A stretch of DNA of 64,000 nucleotides from Pseudomonas cremoris. GTDB lineage: Bacteria; Pseudomonadota; Gammaproteobacteria; Pseudomonadales; Pseudomonadaceae. The position numbers and the translations under genes were made by a program. Under the pieces are notes generated by a model. That model had not been told where the DNA came from. It worked only from the letters and a program-made list of their open reading frames with translations, and did no database searches. Below are positions 1 to 10,449 of the stretch, piece after piece. The DNA is taken from contig NZ_JAAXCY010000002.1 of the NCBI RefSeq assembly GCF_014230465.1, positions 62,001 to 126,000 on the forward strand, read 5' to 3'. Each line of letters opens with the position of its first letter. The stretch's first letter is position 1.

Positions 1-225
1 CTTGCCGTCTTTCTCGGCAGCAATCTGCGCATTTTGCTGGACCGGAAACAGCGCCGGTTCTTCGCTCCAGTACCAACCCAGGGCACCGGTGACCAACAGG
101 TACAAACCCAACACGCTGAGCAAGGCTTTGCTCATCAGCAGGTTGCGAAAGTAGCCACGGTTGGCCGACTTGGGCTCAGGGGCGGGGCCTTTGGCACTGC
201 CTGCACGGTTTTTCCAGTCCAGCAT
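1..225 (-). CDS. DUF2333 family protein, N-terminal part (cut by window edge)
   Basis: The first 75 codons of a minus-strand gene run off the left edge in an open frame. The start is an ATG preceded by an AAAGGA ribosome site. The protein has a basic, proline-containing cytoplasmic head of about 30 residues, then one hydrophobic segment near residues 31-50 ending in GWYWSEEPALF, then a periplasm-like stretch. This beginning and the position next to gcbA and ctpL match PA4842 of P. aeruginosa, a DUF2333 inner-membrane protein of unknown function. The family call is from recollection of the N-terminus and synteny; the DUF2333 core lies outside the window. Confidence 0.75.
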   Translation of the reverse strand, partial: MLDWKNRAGSAKGPAPEPKSANRGYFRNLLMSKALLSVLGLYLLVTGALGWYWSEEPALFPVQQNAQIAAEKDGK

Positions 226-525
226 GGCGATATCCTTTCAATCACTTGAGTTCATGCACATCAATTGTCCGGGTGCGTTCAAACACTCCGACCACAACCC
301 TACCCCATCGTGCCCACAGGTGCGGGGCTTTTATAACGAAACGGGCCAGCGTTGGCGTTCGACTATAAAGGATGCAGGTTTTTTACGCAGTTCGACCAGC
401 CAGTCACTAACTGAATTAGGCTGACACGCAGTTTATTGACGTACGACACTCATCCTTTGGAAAAGAGGTGCTAGCATAGAGCCATCAGTTCGACCTCAGC
501 ATGCACCCTAACTAGTAGTCAGGAT

Positions 526-2196
526 ATGACCGAGCCAGAAGACCCCAGCCGTGAGCGCCTCAAGCACCATTTTGCCCAGCGGGTAATTCATCAGGCACGT
601 CAAATTCTTGAGATCTGGCAGCGCCTGCAACGCAGTGAATGGTCCAACACCGACCTCGCCGAACTCAGCGAAGCCAACTTGCGCCTGCTGCGCTTTGCCG
701 AGCGCTTCGAACAACCGGAACATGGCCAGTTGGCACGCAATATCGGTGAATCGCTCAAAGCGGTGGACGAAAACCGCGGGCGCCTCAGCAGCCACCTGAT
801 CACCGAACTCAATCGCTTGATGCAACGCCTGTCCCGCACCGGCCTGCGCCAGGGCGACCAGCTTGAGCAAACCTTCCTGCCGCCTATGCGCAAGCCGATC
901 TACGTGATGCTGGCCGATCACGATCGCGCCGAACGCCTGGCCAAGCAGCTGGAATTTTTTGGCATGAGCGCCCAATCCCTCGACAGTGTTCAGGCGTTTC
1001 AGGCTTCCATGGCTGAGCGGCTACCGTCAGCAATTGTCATGGATGTGGACTTCTGCGGCGCTGGCCTGGGCCTCAAGCTTGCAGCGCAAGCCCAGGAAGG
1101 CCTGGAGCAAAGGCTACCGCTGCTGTTTTTCAGCCTGCATGAAACCGATACTCCGACCCGTCTGGCCGCCGTGCGCGCCGGGGGTCAGGAATTTCTGACC
1201 GGTACGTTGGAAGCTTCCAGCCTGCTGGAAAAAATCGAAGTACTGACCTGCGTCGCCCAGTACGACCCCTACAAAGTGCTGATCATCGACGACTCGCGCG
1301 CCCAGGCGCTGCACACCGAGCGGCTGCTCAACAGCGCCGGCATCGTCACACGTACCTTGATCGAACCGATCCAGGCCATGGCCGAGCTGGCGGATTTCCA
1401 GCCCGACCTGATCATTCTCGACATGTACATGCCGGCCTGCACCGGTACCGAACTGGCCAAGGTGATTCGCCATAACGACCGCTACGTCAGTGTGCCCATC
1501 ATCTACCTGTCAGCCGAAGACGACCTGGACAAGCAACTGGACGCCATGAGCGAAGGCGGCGACGACTTCCTCACCAAGCCGATCAAGCCACGTCACCTGA
1601 TCACCACCGTGCGCAACCGTGCCGCCCGTGCGCGCCACCTCAAGGCACGGATGGTGCGCGACAGCCTGACCGGGCTGTACAACCACACCCATATCCTGCA
1701 ATTGCTCGAAGACTGCAGCTTCCGCGCACGCCGCGAGAAAAAGCCATTGAGCTTTGCCATGCTCGACATCGACCATTTCAAGCGGGTCAATGACAGCCAC
1801 GGCCACCCCATGGGCGATCGCGTGATCAAGAGCCTCGCGCTGTTCCTCAAGCAACGCTTGCGCAAGACCGACTATATCGGGCGCTACGGCGGTGAAGAGT
1901 TCGCCATCGTGATGCCCGACACGGACCTGGACGCAGCCTGCAAAGTGCTGGATGAAATTCGCGGGCGCTTTGCCGAGATTCACTACCCCGCGCAGCCTCA
2001 GGATTTGTGGTGCACCTTCAGCGCTGGGTTGGTAGAGCTGTGCGACGGTTCCGACAGCCTGATGATGGCCGCCCAAGCCGACGAGGCGCTGTACCGCGCC
2101 AAGGATGCCGGACGCAACCGCGTACAAGCCGCACGCACGTCAAAGCAAAGTGCCACCTTTTCACCGGAATCCACTGATTCCGTCATAACTCTGTAA
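526..2196 (+). CDS. gcbA: Diguanylate cyclase response regulator, GcbA-type
   Basis: A 556-aa cytoplasmic protein predicted to make cyclic di-GMP from two GTP. The first ~110 residues are helical and look like a histidine-phosphotransfer bundle. Two receiver domains follow, with candidate phospho-acceptors Asp173 and Asp299 (in ILDMYMP). The second receiver is the more canonical, with a DD pair at its start and a K in TKPIKP. The C-terminal GGDEF domain has an intact active site, GGEEF at 455-459, and an RxxD inhibitory site (RKTD, 446-449) exactly five residues before it, so product inhibition should operate. Domain order and neighbours match GcbA (PA4843), known in P. fluorescens and P. aeruginosa to promote attachment. 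It is followed by the chemoreceptor gene with a 53-bp gap. Confidence 0.9.
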   Translation: MTEPEDPSRERLKHHFAQRVIHQARQILEIWQRLQRSEWSNTDLAELSEANLRLLRFAERFEQPEHGQLARNIGESLKAVDENRGRLSSHLITELNRLMQRLSRTGLRQGDQLEQTFLPPMRKPIYVMLADHDRAERLAKQLEFFGMSAQSLDSVQAFQASMAERLPSAIVMDVDFCGAGLGLKLAAQAQEGLEQRLPLLFFSLHETDTPTRLAAVRAGGQEFLTGTLEASSLLEKIEVLTCVAQYDPYKVLIIDDSRAQALHTERLLNSAGIVTRTLIEPIQAMAELADFQPDLIILDMYMPACTGTELAKVIRHNDRYVSVPIIYLSAEDDLDKQLDAMSEGGDDFLTKPIKPRHLITTVRNRAARARHLKARMVRDSLTGLYNHTHILQLLEDCSFRARREKKPLSFAMLDIDHFKRVNDSHGHPMGDRVIKSLALFLKQRLRKTDYIGRYGGEEFAIVMPDTDLDAACKVLDEIRGRFAEIHYPAQPQDLWCTFSAGLVELCDGSDSLMMAAQADEALYRAKDAGRNRVQAARTSKQSATFSPESTDSVITL

Positions 2197-2249
2197 CGGA
2201 AACGCAATAACTTCAGGCACTTATCTTTTGCTGTCGGTTGAAACCACGC

Positions 2250-4211
2250 ATGCGCCTGAAGCTGCTGACCAATCTCAACACCCTTCTTCTGGTGGCCGTG
2301 TGCCTGGCACTTGGGGCGACGCTCTGGTGGTCGCAACAAGCGCTGGAACGGCCGTATCTGCTGATGGAGCGTTACCTGGGCCTGTCCCAGTCCTTCCAGA
2401 ACCAAGCCGCGCGTAACATCGACGATTACCTGGCCAGCGGCGACGCCCTGCGTTTGAGCAGTGCCAGCCAGAGCCTGGAAAGCCTGCTGCAACACTTGGA
2501 CGATCTGCCCGCCGAGCTGGCGCAAAACCTGCGCCCGAGCCTGGTGGACCTGGATACCTTCAGCAAGACCGACCTGCTGGCCGCCGGCAAGCTGGCCGGC
2601 GACCCGCAAGCGCTGCTGTTGCAGGCCGAGCGCGAGTTGGGCGCGAACCTGGAGCAACTGAGTCAGTACGCCCTAGGCGTGAATTCCGCTGATGCGGCAC
2701 GTTATCTGCCGCCACTGCTGGCCGCCTCTCAACACTTGGGCAAGCTGTCCCTGGCCCGCGACAAACTGGTGAGCAGCGGCCGCGCGGAACTGGCCGACGA
2801 TGTGGAACGCGAAGTCAGCAATATCCGCAGCCAGGCCGACCTGCTGGAACACCTGCCGCTGCTCGGCGTGAAGGCCAGCGCCGAATCCAGCGCCGATGAT
2901 TTCTCCGCCCTGATGGGCCTGGAAAACAGCGAAAAAGCTGAAACCCAGGACACCGCCGTCGACCTCAAGCGCGAACTCAACAGCCTGCTGACCCGCTACC
3001 CCGCCGAACTCAAGCGCACCCGCGAGCAGATCCAGCAACGCGCCGACCTGGCCAACGCCACCCACCTGAAAATCAACGCTGTGCAACACGCCATCGCCGG
3101 CCTGGAGCCGGTGGTGCGCGCCCAGCACGGAAAGATCCAGGGCGAAGTGCGGGTAATGCAAGGGGTGATGATCGGCCTGATCCTGCTGATCGCGCTGCTC
3201 ATCGACACCTTGCAACGCCGCCTGGCCCGCGTGCTGACCAACCTGGCACCCGCCCTGTCGACCTGGGCCGAAGGCGACTTCAGCCAGCCGATTGCCTTGG
3301 GCAAGACCAACCGTGAACTGCACGATATCGAAGCCTCCCTGAATCGCCTGCGCGCCTACCTGGTGGACTTGGTTGGGACCATTCGCGGCAACGCCGAGGA
3401 AGTCGCCGGCAGTAGCCGCGCATTGGCCGAACTGAGCAGCGGCCTGCACGACGGTGCCGAGCGCCAGGCTGGGGACACTGCGCAGATCCGCGATTCACTC
3501 GGCGAACTGGAGGCGACCATCCAACAAGTAGCGGGCGATGCCAGCCAAGCCGCCGATGCCAGCCGCAGCGCGGGTGAAGCGGTTGAACAAGGCCAACGCG
3601 TGATAGGCCTGAGCCTGACCGGACTGCACGCACTGGTGGGTGAAGTTCAGCAAAATGCGCAGATGATCGAAAAGCTCGCCGAAGAATCCGCCACCATCGG
3701 CGGCGTGCTCACGGTGATTCGTTCGATTGCCGACCAGACCAACCTGCTGGCCCTCAACGCGGCGATTGAAGCCGCCCGCGCAGGCGAGGCAGGACGAGGG
3801 TTTGCAGTGGTTGCCGACGAGGTACGCTCGCTGGCGCAGCGCACTGCCGGTGCCACAGCGGAAATTCAGACGCTGATCGCCGGCCTGCAAAGCGCGGCGC
3901 ACCAATCGGTGCAAGGCATGCGCGCGCAAGTCGAACACGCCGAAGCCACCGCCCAGCAGGCCCAGGCGGCGGACGGTGCGCTGGATGAGATCGTCGGTGC
4001 GATCCAGACCATCTCCGACACAGCAGTGCGGATTGCCGATGTGACCGCACAGCAAAGTGGCGCCGTCAGTGAGATTCGCGACAACAGCGAGCGGATTCAT
4101 CGGCTGGGTGAGGACAACCTGCTACGTATTGGCCAGGGGCGAAACCAGGGGGAACACCTATTGGTGCTCGGCGGCCAGCTCAATACGGCGGTGCAGGCGT
4201 TTCGCGTTTAG
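2250..4211 (+). CDS. ctpL: Methyl-accepting chemotaxis protein, CtpL-like
   Basis: A 653-aa chemoreceptor. It has an N-terminal membrane anchor (about residues 7-27), a large helical periplasmic domain to about residue 300, a second membrane helix near 303-322 and then a HAMP-like linker and signalling domain. The conserved hairpin tip ([19 protein letters not shown] and following) lies near residues 494-530. Placement directly after gcbA matches PA4844 (CtpL), which mediates taxis to inorganic phosphate at low concentration and to some aromatics; the ligand here is inferred from that homology only. The start is uncertain: a TTG four codons upstream is also open, but MRLKLLTN is the typical beginning. 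Confidence 0.85.
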   Translation: MRLKLLTNLNTLLLVAVCLALGATLWWSQQALERPYLLMERYLGLSQSFQNQAARNIDDYLASGDALRLSSASQSLESLLQHLDDLPAELAQNLRPSLVDLDTFSKTDLLAAGKLAGDPQALLLQAERELGANLEQLSQYALGVNSADAARYLPPLLAASQHLGKLSLARDKLVSSGRAELADDVEREVSNIRSQADLLEHLPLLGVKASAESSADDFSALMGLENSEKAETQDTAVDLKRELNSLLTRYPAELKRTREQIQQRADLANATHLKINAVQHAIAGLEPVVRAQHGKIQGEVRVMQGVMIGLILLIALLIDTLQRRLARVLTNLAPALSTWAEGDFSQPIALGKTNRELHDIEASLNRLRAYLVDLVGTIRGNAEEVAGSSRALAELSSGLHDGAERQAGDTAQIRDSLGELEATIQQVAGDASQAADASRSAGEAVEQGQRVIGLSLTGLHALVGEVQQNAQMIEKLAEESATIGGVLTVIRSIADQTNLLALNAAIEAARAGEAGRGFAVVADEVRSLAQRTAGATAEIQTLIAGLQSAAHQSVQGMRAQVEHAEATAQQAQAADGALDEIVGAIQTISDTAVRIADVTAQQSGAVSEIRDNSERIHRLGEDNLLRIGQGRNQGEHLLVLGGQLNTAVQAFRV

Positions 4212-4237
4212 CCAGATCCATTGCCAAGTGAAGATCA

Positions 4238-4332
4238 AAATGTGGGAGCGGGCTTGCTCGCGAATGCGGTGGGTCAGTGATGGATGTGTTGACTGATACA
4301 CCGCATTCGCGAGCAAGCCCGCTCCCACATTT
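4238..4332. repeat. REPIN (paired inverted REP sequences)
   Basis: Two REP arms facing each other: the left reads ATGTGGGAGCGGGCTTGCTC and the right is its complement, with a variable centre of about 35 bases. It fills the gap between ctpL and aroQ. The remaining ~170 bases up to aroQ hold no gene; the aroQ-accBC promoter is presumably there, though I could not single it out. Confidence 0.9.
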
Positions 4333-4508
4333 GATCTCCTGCATGTTCAGAACCGTGTTGCCAATGACCGGATCGAGGGCCGTAGTCACAAATTTTGCGC
4401 TATCCTCGCTAATCGTGCTGCCTACTGCATAGAACTGGACAGTCACAAAGGCTTTGCGGCATAGTCGCCGGGTTCTGCCGTACCCACATCAATAACAAGG
4501 AACAGCCG

Positions 4509-4964
4509 ATGGCGACCTTTCTGGTTCTACACGGACCCAACCTGAACCTGCTCGGCACCCGCGAACCGGGCGTCTACGGGGCAGTGACCCTGGAACAGAT
4601 CAACCTCGATCTGGAACGCAGGGCCCGTGAAGCCGGCCACCATCTGCTCTACCTGCAAAGCAATGCCGAGTACGAATTGATTGATCGCATCCATGCCGCG
4701 CGCGGCGAAGGTGTGGACTTTATTCTGATCAATCCCGCCGCTTTTACGCACACAAGCGTTGCATTACGTGACGCGCTGCTGGCGGTGAGCATCCCATTCA
4801 TCGAAGTGCATTTGTCGAACGTGCACAAACGCGAAGCTTTCCGCCATCACTCCTACTTCTCCGACGTAGCGGTAGGTGTGATCTGCGGCCTTGGCGCCAG
4901 CGGTTACCGACTGGCCCTGGAGGCCGCCCTGGAACAACTTGAACAACCGGCCAAGCGCCCCTGA
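4509..4964 (+). CDS. aroQ: Type II 3-dehydroquinate dehydratase
   Basis: A 151-aa enzyme of the shikimate pathway that dehydrates 3-dehydroquinate to 3-dehydroshikimate. All type II hallmarks are visible: the N-terminal HGPNLNLLG, the flexible loop with catalytic Arg18 and Tyr23 (GTREPGVYG), the NPAAFTHTS substrate loop and catalytic His101 in EVHLSN. Length is typical for the family. It starts at ATG after an AACAAGGAACAG ribosome site and lies 24 bases upstream of accB, so it is probably co-transcribed with accBC, as in other pseudomonads. Confidence 0.97.
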   Translation: MATFLVLHGPNLNLLGTREPGVYGAVTLEQINLDLERRAREAGHHLLYLQSNAEYELIDRIHAARGEGVDFILINPAAFTHTSVALRDALLAVSIPFIEVHLSNVHKREAFRHHSYFSDVAVGVICGLGASGYRLALEAALEQLEQPAKRP

Positions 4965-4988
4965 CCGACCCTTGGGAGTTGATGATTC

Positions 4989-5450
4989 ATGGATATCCGT
5001 AAAGTTAAGAAACTGATCGAACTGCTGGAAGAATCCGGTATCGACGAGCTGGAAATCAAGGAAGGCGAAGAGTCCGTACGGATCAGCCGCCACAGCAAGA
5101 CCCCGGCCCAGCAGTTCTACGCGCCGCAAATGCAAGCTCCGGCGCCTGCTGCTGCCCCGGCCGCTGCACCTGCCGCCGCCGCTGCTCCAGCCGTACCAGC
5201 CGCTCCAGTGCTGAACGGTTTCGTGGTCAAGTCGCCAATGGTCGGTACCTTCTACCGTACCCCGGCACCGACCTCGCCAGCCTTCGTAGAAGTTGGCCAG
5301 ACCGTGAAAGTGGGCGACACCATCTGCATCGTTGAAGCGATGAAGATGATGAACCACATCACTGCTGAAAAAGCCGGCGTCATCGAATCCATCCTGGTAG
5401 AAAACGGTCAGCCGGTTGAGTACGACCAGCCGCTGTTCACCATCGTTTGA
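4989..5450 (+). CDS. accB: Biotin carboxyl carrier protein of acetyl-CoA carboxylase
   Basis: The 153-aa BCCP subunit carries the biotin that shuttles CO2 from AccC to the carboxyltransferase in the first committed step of fatty-acid synthesis. The N-terminal helix ([17 protein letters not shown]) is followed by an Ala/Pro-rich linker at about residues 44-74 and a biotinyl domain with the target lysine in EAMKMMN (Lys119). The thumb segment ([11 protein letters not shown]) is also present. The gap to accC is 17 bases, consistent with the usual accBC operon. Confidence 0.97.
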   Translation: MDIRKVKKLIELLEESGIDELEIKEGEESVRISRHSKTPAQQFYAPQMQAPAPAAAPAAAPAAAAAPAVPAAPVLNGFVVKSPMVGTFYRTPAPTSPAFVEVGQTVKVGDTICIVEAMKMMNHITAEKAGVIESILVENGQPVEYDQPLFTIV

Positions 5451-5467
5451 ACCGCGGAGCGCCTTCG

Positions 5468-6829
5468 ATGTTGAAACCTGCGAAGAAACTGCAAAAAGTC
5501 CTGATCGCCAACCGCGGCGAGATCGCGCTGCGTATCCTGCGCGCCTGTAAGGAAGAGGGCATCAAGACCGTCGCTGTTTACTCGACGGCCGATACCGAAT
5601 TGATGCACGTGAAACTGGCGGACGAAAGCATCTGCATCGGCCCGCCACTGGCGACGAACTCGTACCTGAAAGTCTCGAACATCATCGCGGCCGCGGAAGT
5701 GACCGGCGCTGATGGCATCCACCCTGGCTACGGCTTCCTTGCGGAAAACGCCGATTTCGCCGAACAGGTGGAAAAATCCGGTTTTGCCTTCATCGGCCCG
5801 AAAGCCGAGACCATTCGCCTGATGGGCGACAAGGTATCGGCCAAGGACGCGATGATCGCAGCCGGCGTGCCAACCGTTCCTGGTTCCGACGGCCCGCTGC
5901 CGGAAGACGAGGAAACCGCTCTGCGCATTGGTCGTGAAGTCGGTTACCCGGTGATCATCAAGGCCGCCGGTGGCGGTGGTGGTCGCGGCATGCGCGTTGT
6001 GCACAAGGAAGAAGACCTGATCGAAGCGGCCAAGCAGACGCGCTCCGAAGCGGGTGCCTGGTTTGGCAACCCGATGGTCTACCTGGAAAAGTACCTGACC
6101 AACCCACGTCACGTGGAAGTGCAAGTACTGTCCGACGGCCAAGGCCACGCCATCCACCTGGGCGACCGCGATTGCTCGCTGCAACGTCGTCACCAGAAGG
6201 TACTGGAAGAAGCACCGGCACCGGGCCTGGACGAAAAAGCACGCGCCGAAGTACTGGCTCGCTGCGTCAAGGCGTGCATCGACATCAACTACCGTGGCGC
6301 CGGTACCTTTGAGTTCCTCTACGAGAACGGTCGTTTCTACTTCATCGAGATGAACACTCGCGTGCAAGTAGAGCACCCGGTTTCGGAGATGGTCACCGGT
6401 ATCGACATCGTCAAGGAGATGCTGAGCATCGCCGCTGGCAACCCGCTGTCCTTCACCCAGGACGACGTGAAGATGCATGGCCACTCCCTGGAGTGCCGCA
6501 TCAACGCCGAAGACCCGAAAACCTTCATACCAAGTCCAGGCCTGGTCAAGCATTTCCATGCTCCGGGCGGCAACGGCGTTCGCGTCGATTCGCACCTGTA
6601 CAGCGGCTACAAGGTTCCGTCCAACTACGACTCGCTGATCGGCAAGCTGATCACCTGGGGCGCTACCCGTGACGAGGCCATGGCCCGCATGCGTAACGCC
6701 CTGGACGAAATCGTGGTCGACGGCATCAAGACCAACATCCCGCTGCACCGGGACCTGGTCCGTGATGAAGGCTTCTGCGAAGGTGGTGTGAACATTCACT
6801 ACCTGGAACACAAGCTGGCCAACCAGTAA
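5468..6829 (+). CDS. accC: Biotin carboxylase subunit of acetyl-CoA carboxylase
   Basis: A 453-aa ATP-grasp enzyme that carboxylates the biotin on AccB. The N-terminal [13 protein letters not shown], the glycine-rich ATP loop GGGGGRGM, the [11 protein letters not shown] motif and the [12 protein letters not shown] catalytic segment are all intact. The frame stays open upstream to a TTG, but ATG ([12 protein letters not shown]) gives the expected start and length. A strong intrinsic terminator follows the stop, ending the aroQ-accBC unit. Confidence 0.97.
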   Translation: MLKPAKKLQKVLIANRGEIALRILRACKEEGIKTVAVYSTADTELMHVKLADESICIGPPLATNSYLKVSNIIAAAEVTGADGIHPGYGFLAENADFAEQVEKSGFAFIGPKAETIRLMGDKVSAKDAMIAAGVPTVPGSDGPLPEDEETALRIGREVGYPVIIKAAGGGGGRGMRVVHKEEDLIEAAKQTRSEAGAWFGNPMVYLEKYLTNPRHVEVQVLSDGQGHAIHLGDRDCSLQRRHQKVLEEAPAPGLDEKARAEVLARCVKACIDINYRGAGTFEFLYENGRFYFIEMNTRVQVEHPVSEMVTGIDIVKEMLSIAAGNPLSFTQDDVKMHGHSLECRINAEDPKTFIPSPGLVKHFHAPGGNGVRVDSHLYSGYKVPSNYDSLIGKLITWGATRDEAMARMRNALDEIVVDGIKTNIPLHRDLVRDEGFCEGGVNIHYLEHKLANQ

Positions 6830-6841
6830 GTGCTCCACCCG

Positions 6842-6867
6842 ACAAAGCCGCCTTCGGGCGGTTTTGT
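6842..6867 (+). terminator. Intrinsic terminator after accC
   Basis: A CCGCC/GGCGG stem closes on a TTCG tetraloop and is extended by ACAAA/TTTGT; the T-rich tail (TTTTGTTGTTT) follows directly. It lies 12 bases after the accC stop. Confidence 0.9.
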
Positions 6868-6902
6868 TGTTTGTAGAGCAGTAAAAAACACCGCTGCCCC
6901 CC

Positions 6903-6991
6903 TGTGGGAGCGGGCTTGCTCGCGAATGCGGTGGGTCAGTGATGGATGTGTTGACTGACACACCGCATTCGCGAGCAAGCCCGCTCCCACA
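6903..6991. repeat. REPIN (paired inverted REP sequences)
   Basis: The arms and much of the centre are nearly identical to the copy at 4238, including the centre GGTGGGTCAGTGATGGATGT. It lies between the accC terminator and prmA. Confidence 0.9.
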
Positions 6992-7102
6992 TTTGATCGG
7001 TGTACTCCCGCTGGACGGTCGTCTTCTTCCTTGCTCTCGCGTAAACTTGCGCGCTTTCGCGACTCACCCGTCGCACATTCAATTTTTTCAAAGGTGCCCG
7101 CC

Positions 7103-7981
7103 ATGCCTTGGCTGCAAGTCCGTCTCGCCATCAGCCCAGAACAAGCCGAAACCTACGAAGACGCTTTCCTCGAAGTGGGTGCTGTGTCGGTGACCTTCAT
7201 GGACGCCGAAGACCAGCCGATCTTCGAACCCGAACTCAACACCACCCCGCTGTGGTCCCACACCCATTTGCTGGCCCTGTTCGAAGACGGCACCGATGCC
7301 GCCAGCGTCCTGGCCCATATGGAACTGCTTACAGGCGGCCCGCTGCCGGAGCATCACAGCGAAGTGATCGAAGACCAGGACTGGGAACGCAGCTGGATGG
7401 ACAACTTCCAACCAATGCGTTTTGGCCAACGCCTGTGGATCGTGCCGAGCTGGCACGCAGCGCCCGAGCCTGACGCGGTCAACCTGTTGCTGGACCCGGG
7501 CCTGGCGTTCGGCACCGGCACCCACCCCACCACCGCCCTGTGCCTGGAATGGCTGGACGGCCAGGACCTGACCGACAGCCACGTGCTGGACTTCGGTTGC
7601 GGCTCTGGGATCCTCGCGATTGCTGCCCTGCTGCTAGGCGCCAAAGAAGCGGTCGGTACCGATATCGATGTGCAAGCCCTGGAAGCCTCACGCGATAACG
7701 CCGGACGCAACAACATTCCTGAAGCCAAATTCCCACTCTACCTGCCGGAGCAACTGCCCCAGGTGCAGGCCGACGTGCTGGTGGCGAACATCCTCGCCGG
7801 GCCGCTGGTGTCCCTGGCACCGCAGCTGTCGAGCCTGGTCAAGCCGGGCGGCCGCCTGGCGCTGTCGGGCATCCTCGCCGAGCAAGGTGAAGACGTGGCC
7901 GCTGCCTACGCGAAGGATTTCGAGCTGGACCCGATCGCCAACCGCGATGGTTGGGTACGCATCAGCGGTCGTCGGCGCTAG
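7103..7981 (+). CDS. prmA: Ribosomal protein L11 methyltransferase
   Basis: A 292-aa SAM-dependent methyltransferase that trimethylates amino groups of ribosomal protein L11. The N-terminal substrate domain begins MPWLQVRL. The PrmA signature [15 protein letters not shown] and SAM motif I ([15 protein letters not shown]) are present, as is the catalytic-loop sequence VANILAGPL. The ATG was chosen over an in-frame upstream TTG because it follows AAAGGTGCC at good spacing and gives the family length. The DUF3426 gene begins 30 bases downstream. Confidence 0.96.
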   Translation: MPWLQVRLAISPEQAETYEDAFLEVGAVSVTFMDAEDQPIFEPELNTTPLWSHTHLLALFEDGTDAASVLAHMELLTGGPLPEHHSEVIEDQDWERSWMDNFQPMRFGQRLWIVPSWHAAPEPDAVNLLLDPGLAFGTGTHPTTALCLEWLDGQDLTDSHVLDFGCGSGILAIAALLLGAKEAVGTDIDVQALEASRDNAGRNNIPEAKFPLYLPEQLPQVQADVLVANILAGPLVSLAPQLSSLVKPGGRLALSGILAEQGEDVAAAYAKDFELDPIANRDGWVRISGRRR

Positions 7982-8011
7982 AATGAGCGCTTGCCTGAAT
8001 CGGATGGCCGC

Positions 8012-9250
8012 ATGACCGACAGTTTCGTCACCCAGTGCCCGCATTGCCAAACCCGCTTCCGCGTCAGCCACGGTCAATTGAACGTGGCCCGTGGCGTGGT
8101 GCGCTGCGGCTCGTGCCTGCAAGTCTTCAATGCCGTTCGCCAGTTGATGGAGCAACGTGCTGGCGAAGCAACAGCGCCGGAGCCTGAGCTGCCGCCAGCG
8201 ATTGAGCCTGAGCCGCCACGGGCAATCAGCCAGAAGCAGTGGACAGCGCAAGAGCTGGACCTGGACAACCTGGACCTGGACGAAGAACTGGCCAAGCTGG
8301 AACGCCGCGAGATTCAGCACACGCTACCGGCAGGCGCGGAACGCCGCCAACCCGGCGCCGACCGTCGGCAAAAAGAAGAGTCCTTCAGCGCCAGCCGCGA
8401 CACGGTCAAGGCCGAAGAGGAAAAGTGGGCCGCCAGCCTCTTCAGCGAACCGCCTGAAGAGCGCGACCACATCGTCGCGGATGAACCCGAGTCGACGAAA
8501 GCCCCTGCGACCAAGCAGCGCACCGAACCCTCGATGTCATTCCACATCGACGACATCGATGACGAACCGCCCCTGCGCTCAACGCTGGAAGATGAAGAGA
8601 TCGACCCGCCGTTCACGCCGCTGACCCAGGCGGCGCAAGAAGCCGAGCCTCAAGAACGCCCCCAACCCCGCCGCAAGCGCGCCCGCGTCGAAGCCAACAT
8701 TCACGACGATGTACTCCAGGACCTGGAAGACGACCCGCTGCACCTCTACGCGCAAAAACGCCCGTCGAGCTGGGGCCGTCGCCTGATCTGGCTCCTGCTG
8801 GTGCTGATCGCTGCCGCGGGTCTCGCCGGCCAGTACATCGCCTATCAATTCGATGACCTGGCCCGCCAGGACGCCTATCGCCCGTGGTTCCAGCAACTGT
8901 GCCCGACACTAGGCTGCACCGTGCCATCACGGGTGGATATCGCGCACATCAAGAGCAGCAACCTGGTGGTGCGCAGCCACCCGGATTTCGCCGGGGCGCT
9001 GGTAGTGGATGCAATCATCTATAACCGCGCGACATTCTCCCAGCCATTTCCGCTGCTGGAGCTACGCTTTGCCGATCTGAACGGCAACCTGATCGCCAGT
9101 CGTCGCTTCAAACCCGCTGAATACCTCAGCGGCGAACTGGCCGGTGTGAGCGAAATGCCATCGCAAACGCCGATCCATATCTCGCTGGATATCCTCGATC
9201 CGGGCAATAAAGCCGTGAATTACAGCCTGAGCTTTCACTCGCCCGAGTGA
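8012..9250 (+). CDS. Zinc-ribbon and DUF3426 domain membrane protein
   Basis: A 412-aa protein of unknown function found downstream of prmA in many gammaproteobacteria. It starts with an MJ0042-type zinc ribbon of two Cys pairs (CPHC and CGSC, residues ~9-36). An acidic, low-complexity linker of about 200 residues rich in Glu, Pro and Arg follows. A single transmembrane helix (IWLLLVLIAAAGLAGQYIAY, about residues 253-272) precedes a C-terminal DUF3426 domain of ~140 residues, presumably periplasmic. The ATG at MTDSFVTQCPHC was chosen over an upstream in-frame TTG because the zinc ribbon normally sits at the extreme N-terminus. Confidence 0.88.
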   Translation: MTDSFVTQCPHCQTRFRVSHGQLNVARGVVRCGSCLQVFNAVRQLMEQRAGEATAPEPELPPAIEPEPPRAISQKQWTAQELDLDNLDLDEELAKLERREIQHTLPAGAERRQPGADRRQKEESFSASRDTVKAEEEKWAASLFSEPPEERDHIVADEPESTKAPATKQRTEPSMSFHIDDIDDEPPLRSTLEDEEIDPPFTPLTQAAQEAEPQERPQPRRKRARVEANIHDDVLQDLEDDPLHLYAQKRPSSWGRRLIWLLLVLIAAAGLAGQYIAYQFDDLARQDAYRPWFQQLCPTLGCTVPSRVDIAHIKSSNLVVRSHPDFAGALVVDAIIYNRATFSQPFPLLELRFADLNGNLIASRRFKPAEYLSGELAGVSEMPSQTPIHISLDILDPGNKAVNYSLSFHSPE

Positions 9251-9355
9251 ATCGGCTGATGCATCAAGGTTTGACGGCAGATTCTTGACTGGGTCCCGCG
9301 CAACCAAACCGGCGGCGATAAAGAAATAACTGTTCAGATTTTATCCAATTCAGCC

Positions 9356-9384
9356 TTTATCCAGTCATCGAGAGCGGGTATCAT
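9356..9384 (+). promoter_or_regulatory. Candidate sigma-70 promoter for dusB-fis
   Basis: A TTTATC box and a TATCAT box are separated by exactly 17 bases, and the -10 has the GGGTATCATGCC context common before Pseudomonas housekeeping genes. It lies 52 bases upstream of the dusB start. The -35 match is weak. The 185-base gap between the DUF3426 gene and dusB shows nothing else. Confidence 0.45.
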
Positions 9385-9435
9385 GCCAACCCTTTTTCGA
9401 ACTCTAATGATCCGGCCCCACAACAGGGAAGTCCT

Positions 9436-10449
9436 ATGTCGGCGGTACGCATCGGCCCATACACATTGCAAAACGGCTTGATTCTCGCCCCGATGGCGGG
9501 CGTCACCGACCAGCCCTTTCGTCAGCTGTGCAAGCGTTTGGGCGCAGGTCTTGTAGTCTCGGAAATGGTCACCAGCGACATGAGCTTGTGGAACACCCGC
9601 AAATCGCGGATGCGCATGATCCACGAAGGTGATCCCGAGCCCCGCTCGGTACAGATCGCCGGGGGTGATGCACAGATGCTGGCGGATGCGGCCCGGGCCA
9701 ACGTGGAGTTGGGGGCGCAGATCATCGACATCAACATGGGCTGCCCGGCCAAGAAGGTCTGCAACAAGGCCGCCGGTTCCGCCCTGCTGAAAGATGAGCA
9801 GTTGGTTGCCGAGATCCTGCAGGCCGTTGTCGCCGCAGTCGATGTGCCGGTCACCCTGAAGATCCGTACCGGTTGGGACCGGGACAACAAGAACGGCCTG
9901 ACGGTGGCGAAGATCGCTGAGCAGGCAGGAATTACAGCGCTGGCAGTGCATGGCCGCACCCGCGCCGACCTTTATACCGGTGAAGCCGAGTACGACACCA
10001 TTGCTGCGATCAAGCAGGCAGTGTCGATGCCGGTGTTTGCCAATGGCGACATCGATTCAGCCGAGAAAGCCCGGCGCGTGCTGCACGCCACCGGTGCCGA
10101 TGGCTTGTTGATTGGCCGGGCCGCCCAGGGGCGGCCGTGGATTTTCCGTGAGATCGAGCATTTTCTGCGTACCGGTGAAGTCATGCCGGCACCGGAGCTG
10201 ATCGAGGTGGAACGTATTCTGCTAGAGCATCTGGCCGCCCTGCACGCTTTCTACGGAGACGTGATGGGAGTACGCATTGCTCGCAAGCATGTCGGCTGGT
10301 ATCTCGCAACCCTGCCGGGCGCCAGGGAGTTTCGCGCCCACTTCAATCGTTTGGATGATACGGAAGCACAGTGCGCCAACGTTCGTGAGTTCTTCAGCGA
10401 GCGTTACAAGAGCCTGGGGACAGGGGACGGAGAGGGGGTGGCCGCATGA
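9436..10449 (+). CDS. dusB: tRNA-dihydrouridine synthase B
   Basis: A 337-aa FMN-dependent enzyme that reduces uridine to dihydrouridine in the tRNA D-loop, using NADPH. The TIM-barrel landmarks are intact: [13 protein letters not shown] near the start, the DUS signature [20 protein letters not shown] with the catalytic Cys in [13 protein letters not shown], and the FMN-binding ANGDI and [13 protein letters not shown]. The stop overlaps the fis start by four bases (ATGA), the classic dusB-fis arrangement that couples fis translation to dusB. Confidence 0.96.
   Translation: MSAVRIGPYTLQNGLILAPMAGVTDQPFRQLCKRLGAGLVVSEMVTSDMSLWNTRKSRMRMIHEGDPEPRSVQIAGGDAQMLADAARANVELGAQIIDINMGCPAKKVCNKAAGSALLKDEQLVAEILQAVVAAVDVPVTLKIRTGWDRDNKNGLTVAKIAEQAGITALAVHGRTRADLYTGEAEYDTIAAIKQAVSMPVFANGDIDSAEKARRVLHATGADGLLIGRAAQGRPWIFREIEHFLRTGEVMPAPELIEVERILLEHLAALHAFYGDVMGVRIARKHVGWYLATLPGAREFRAHFNRLDDTEAQCANVREFFSERYKSLGTGDGEGVAA

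Noticed and set aside
5408..6961. A 517-codon open frame on the minus strand over accC
   Set aside because: Antisense shadow of accC; its start even lies inside the REPIN at 6903-6991, and it contains no protein motif.
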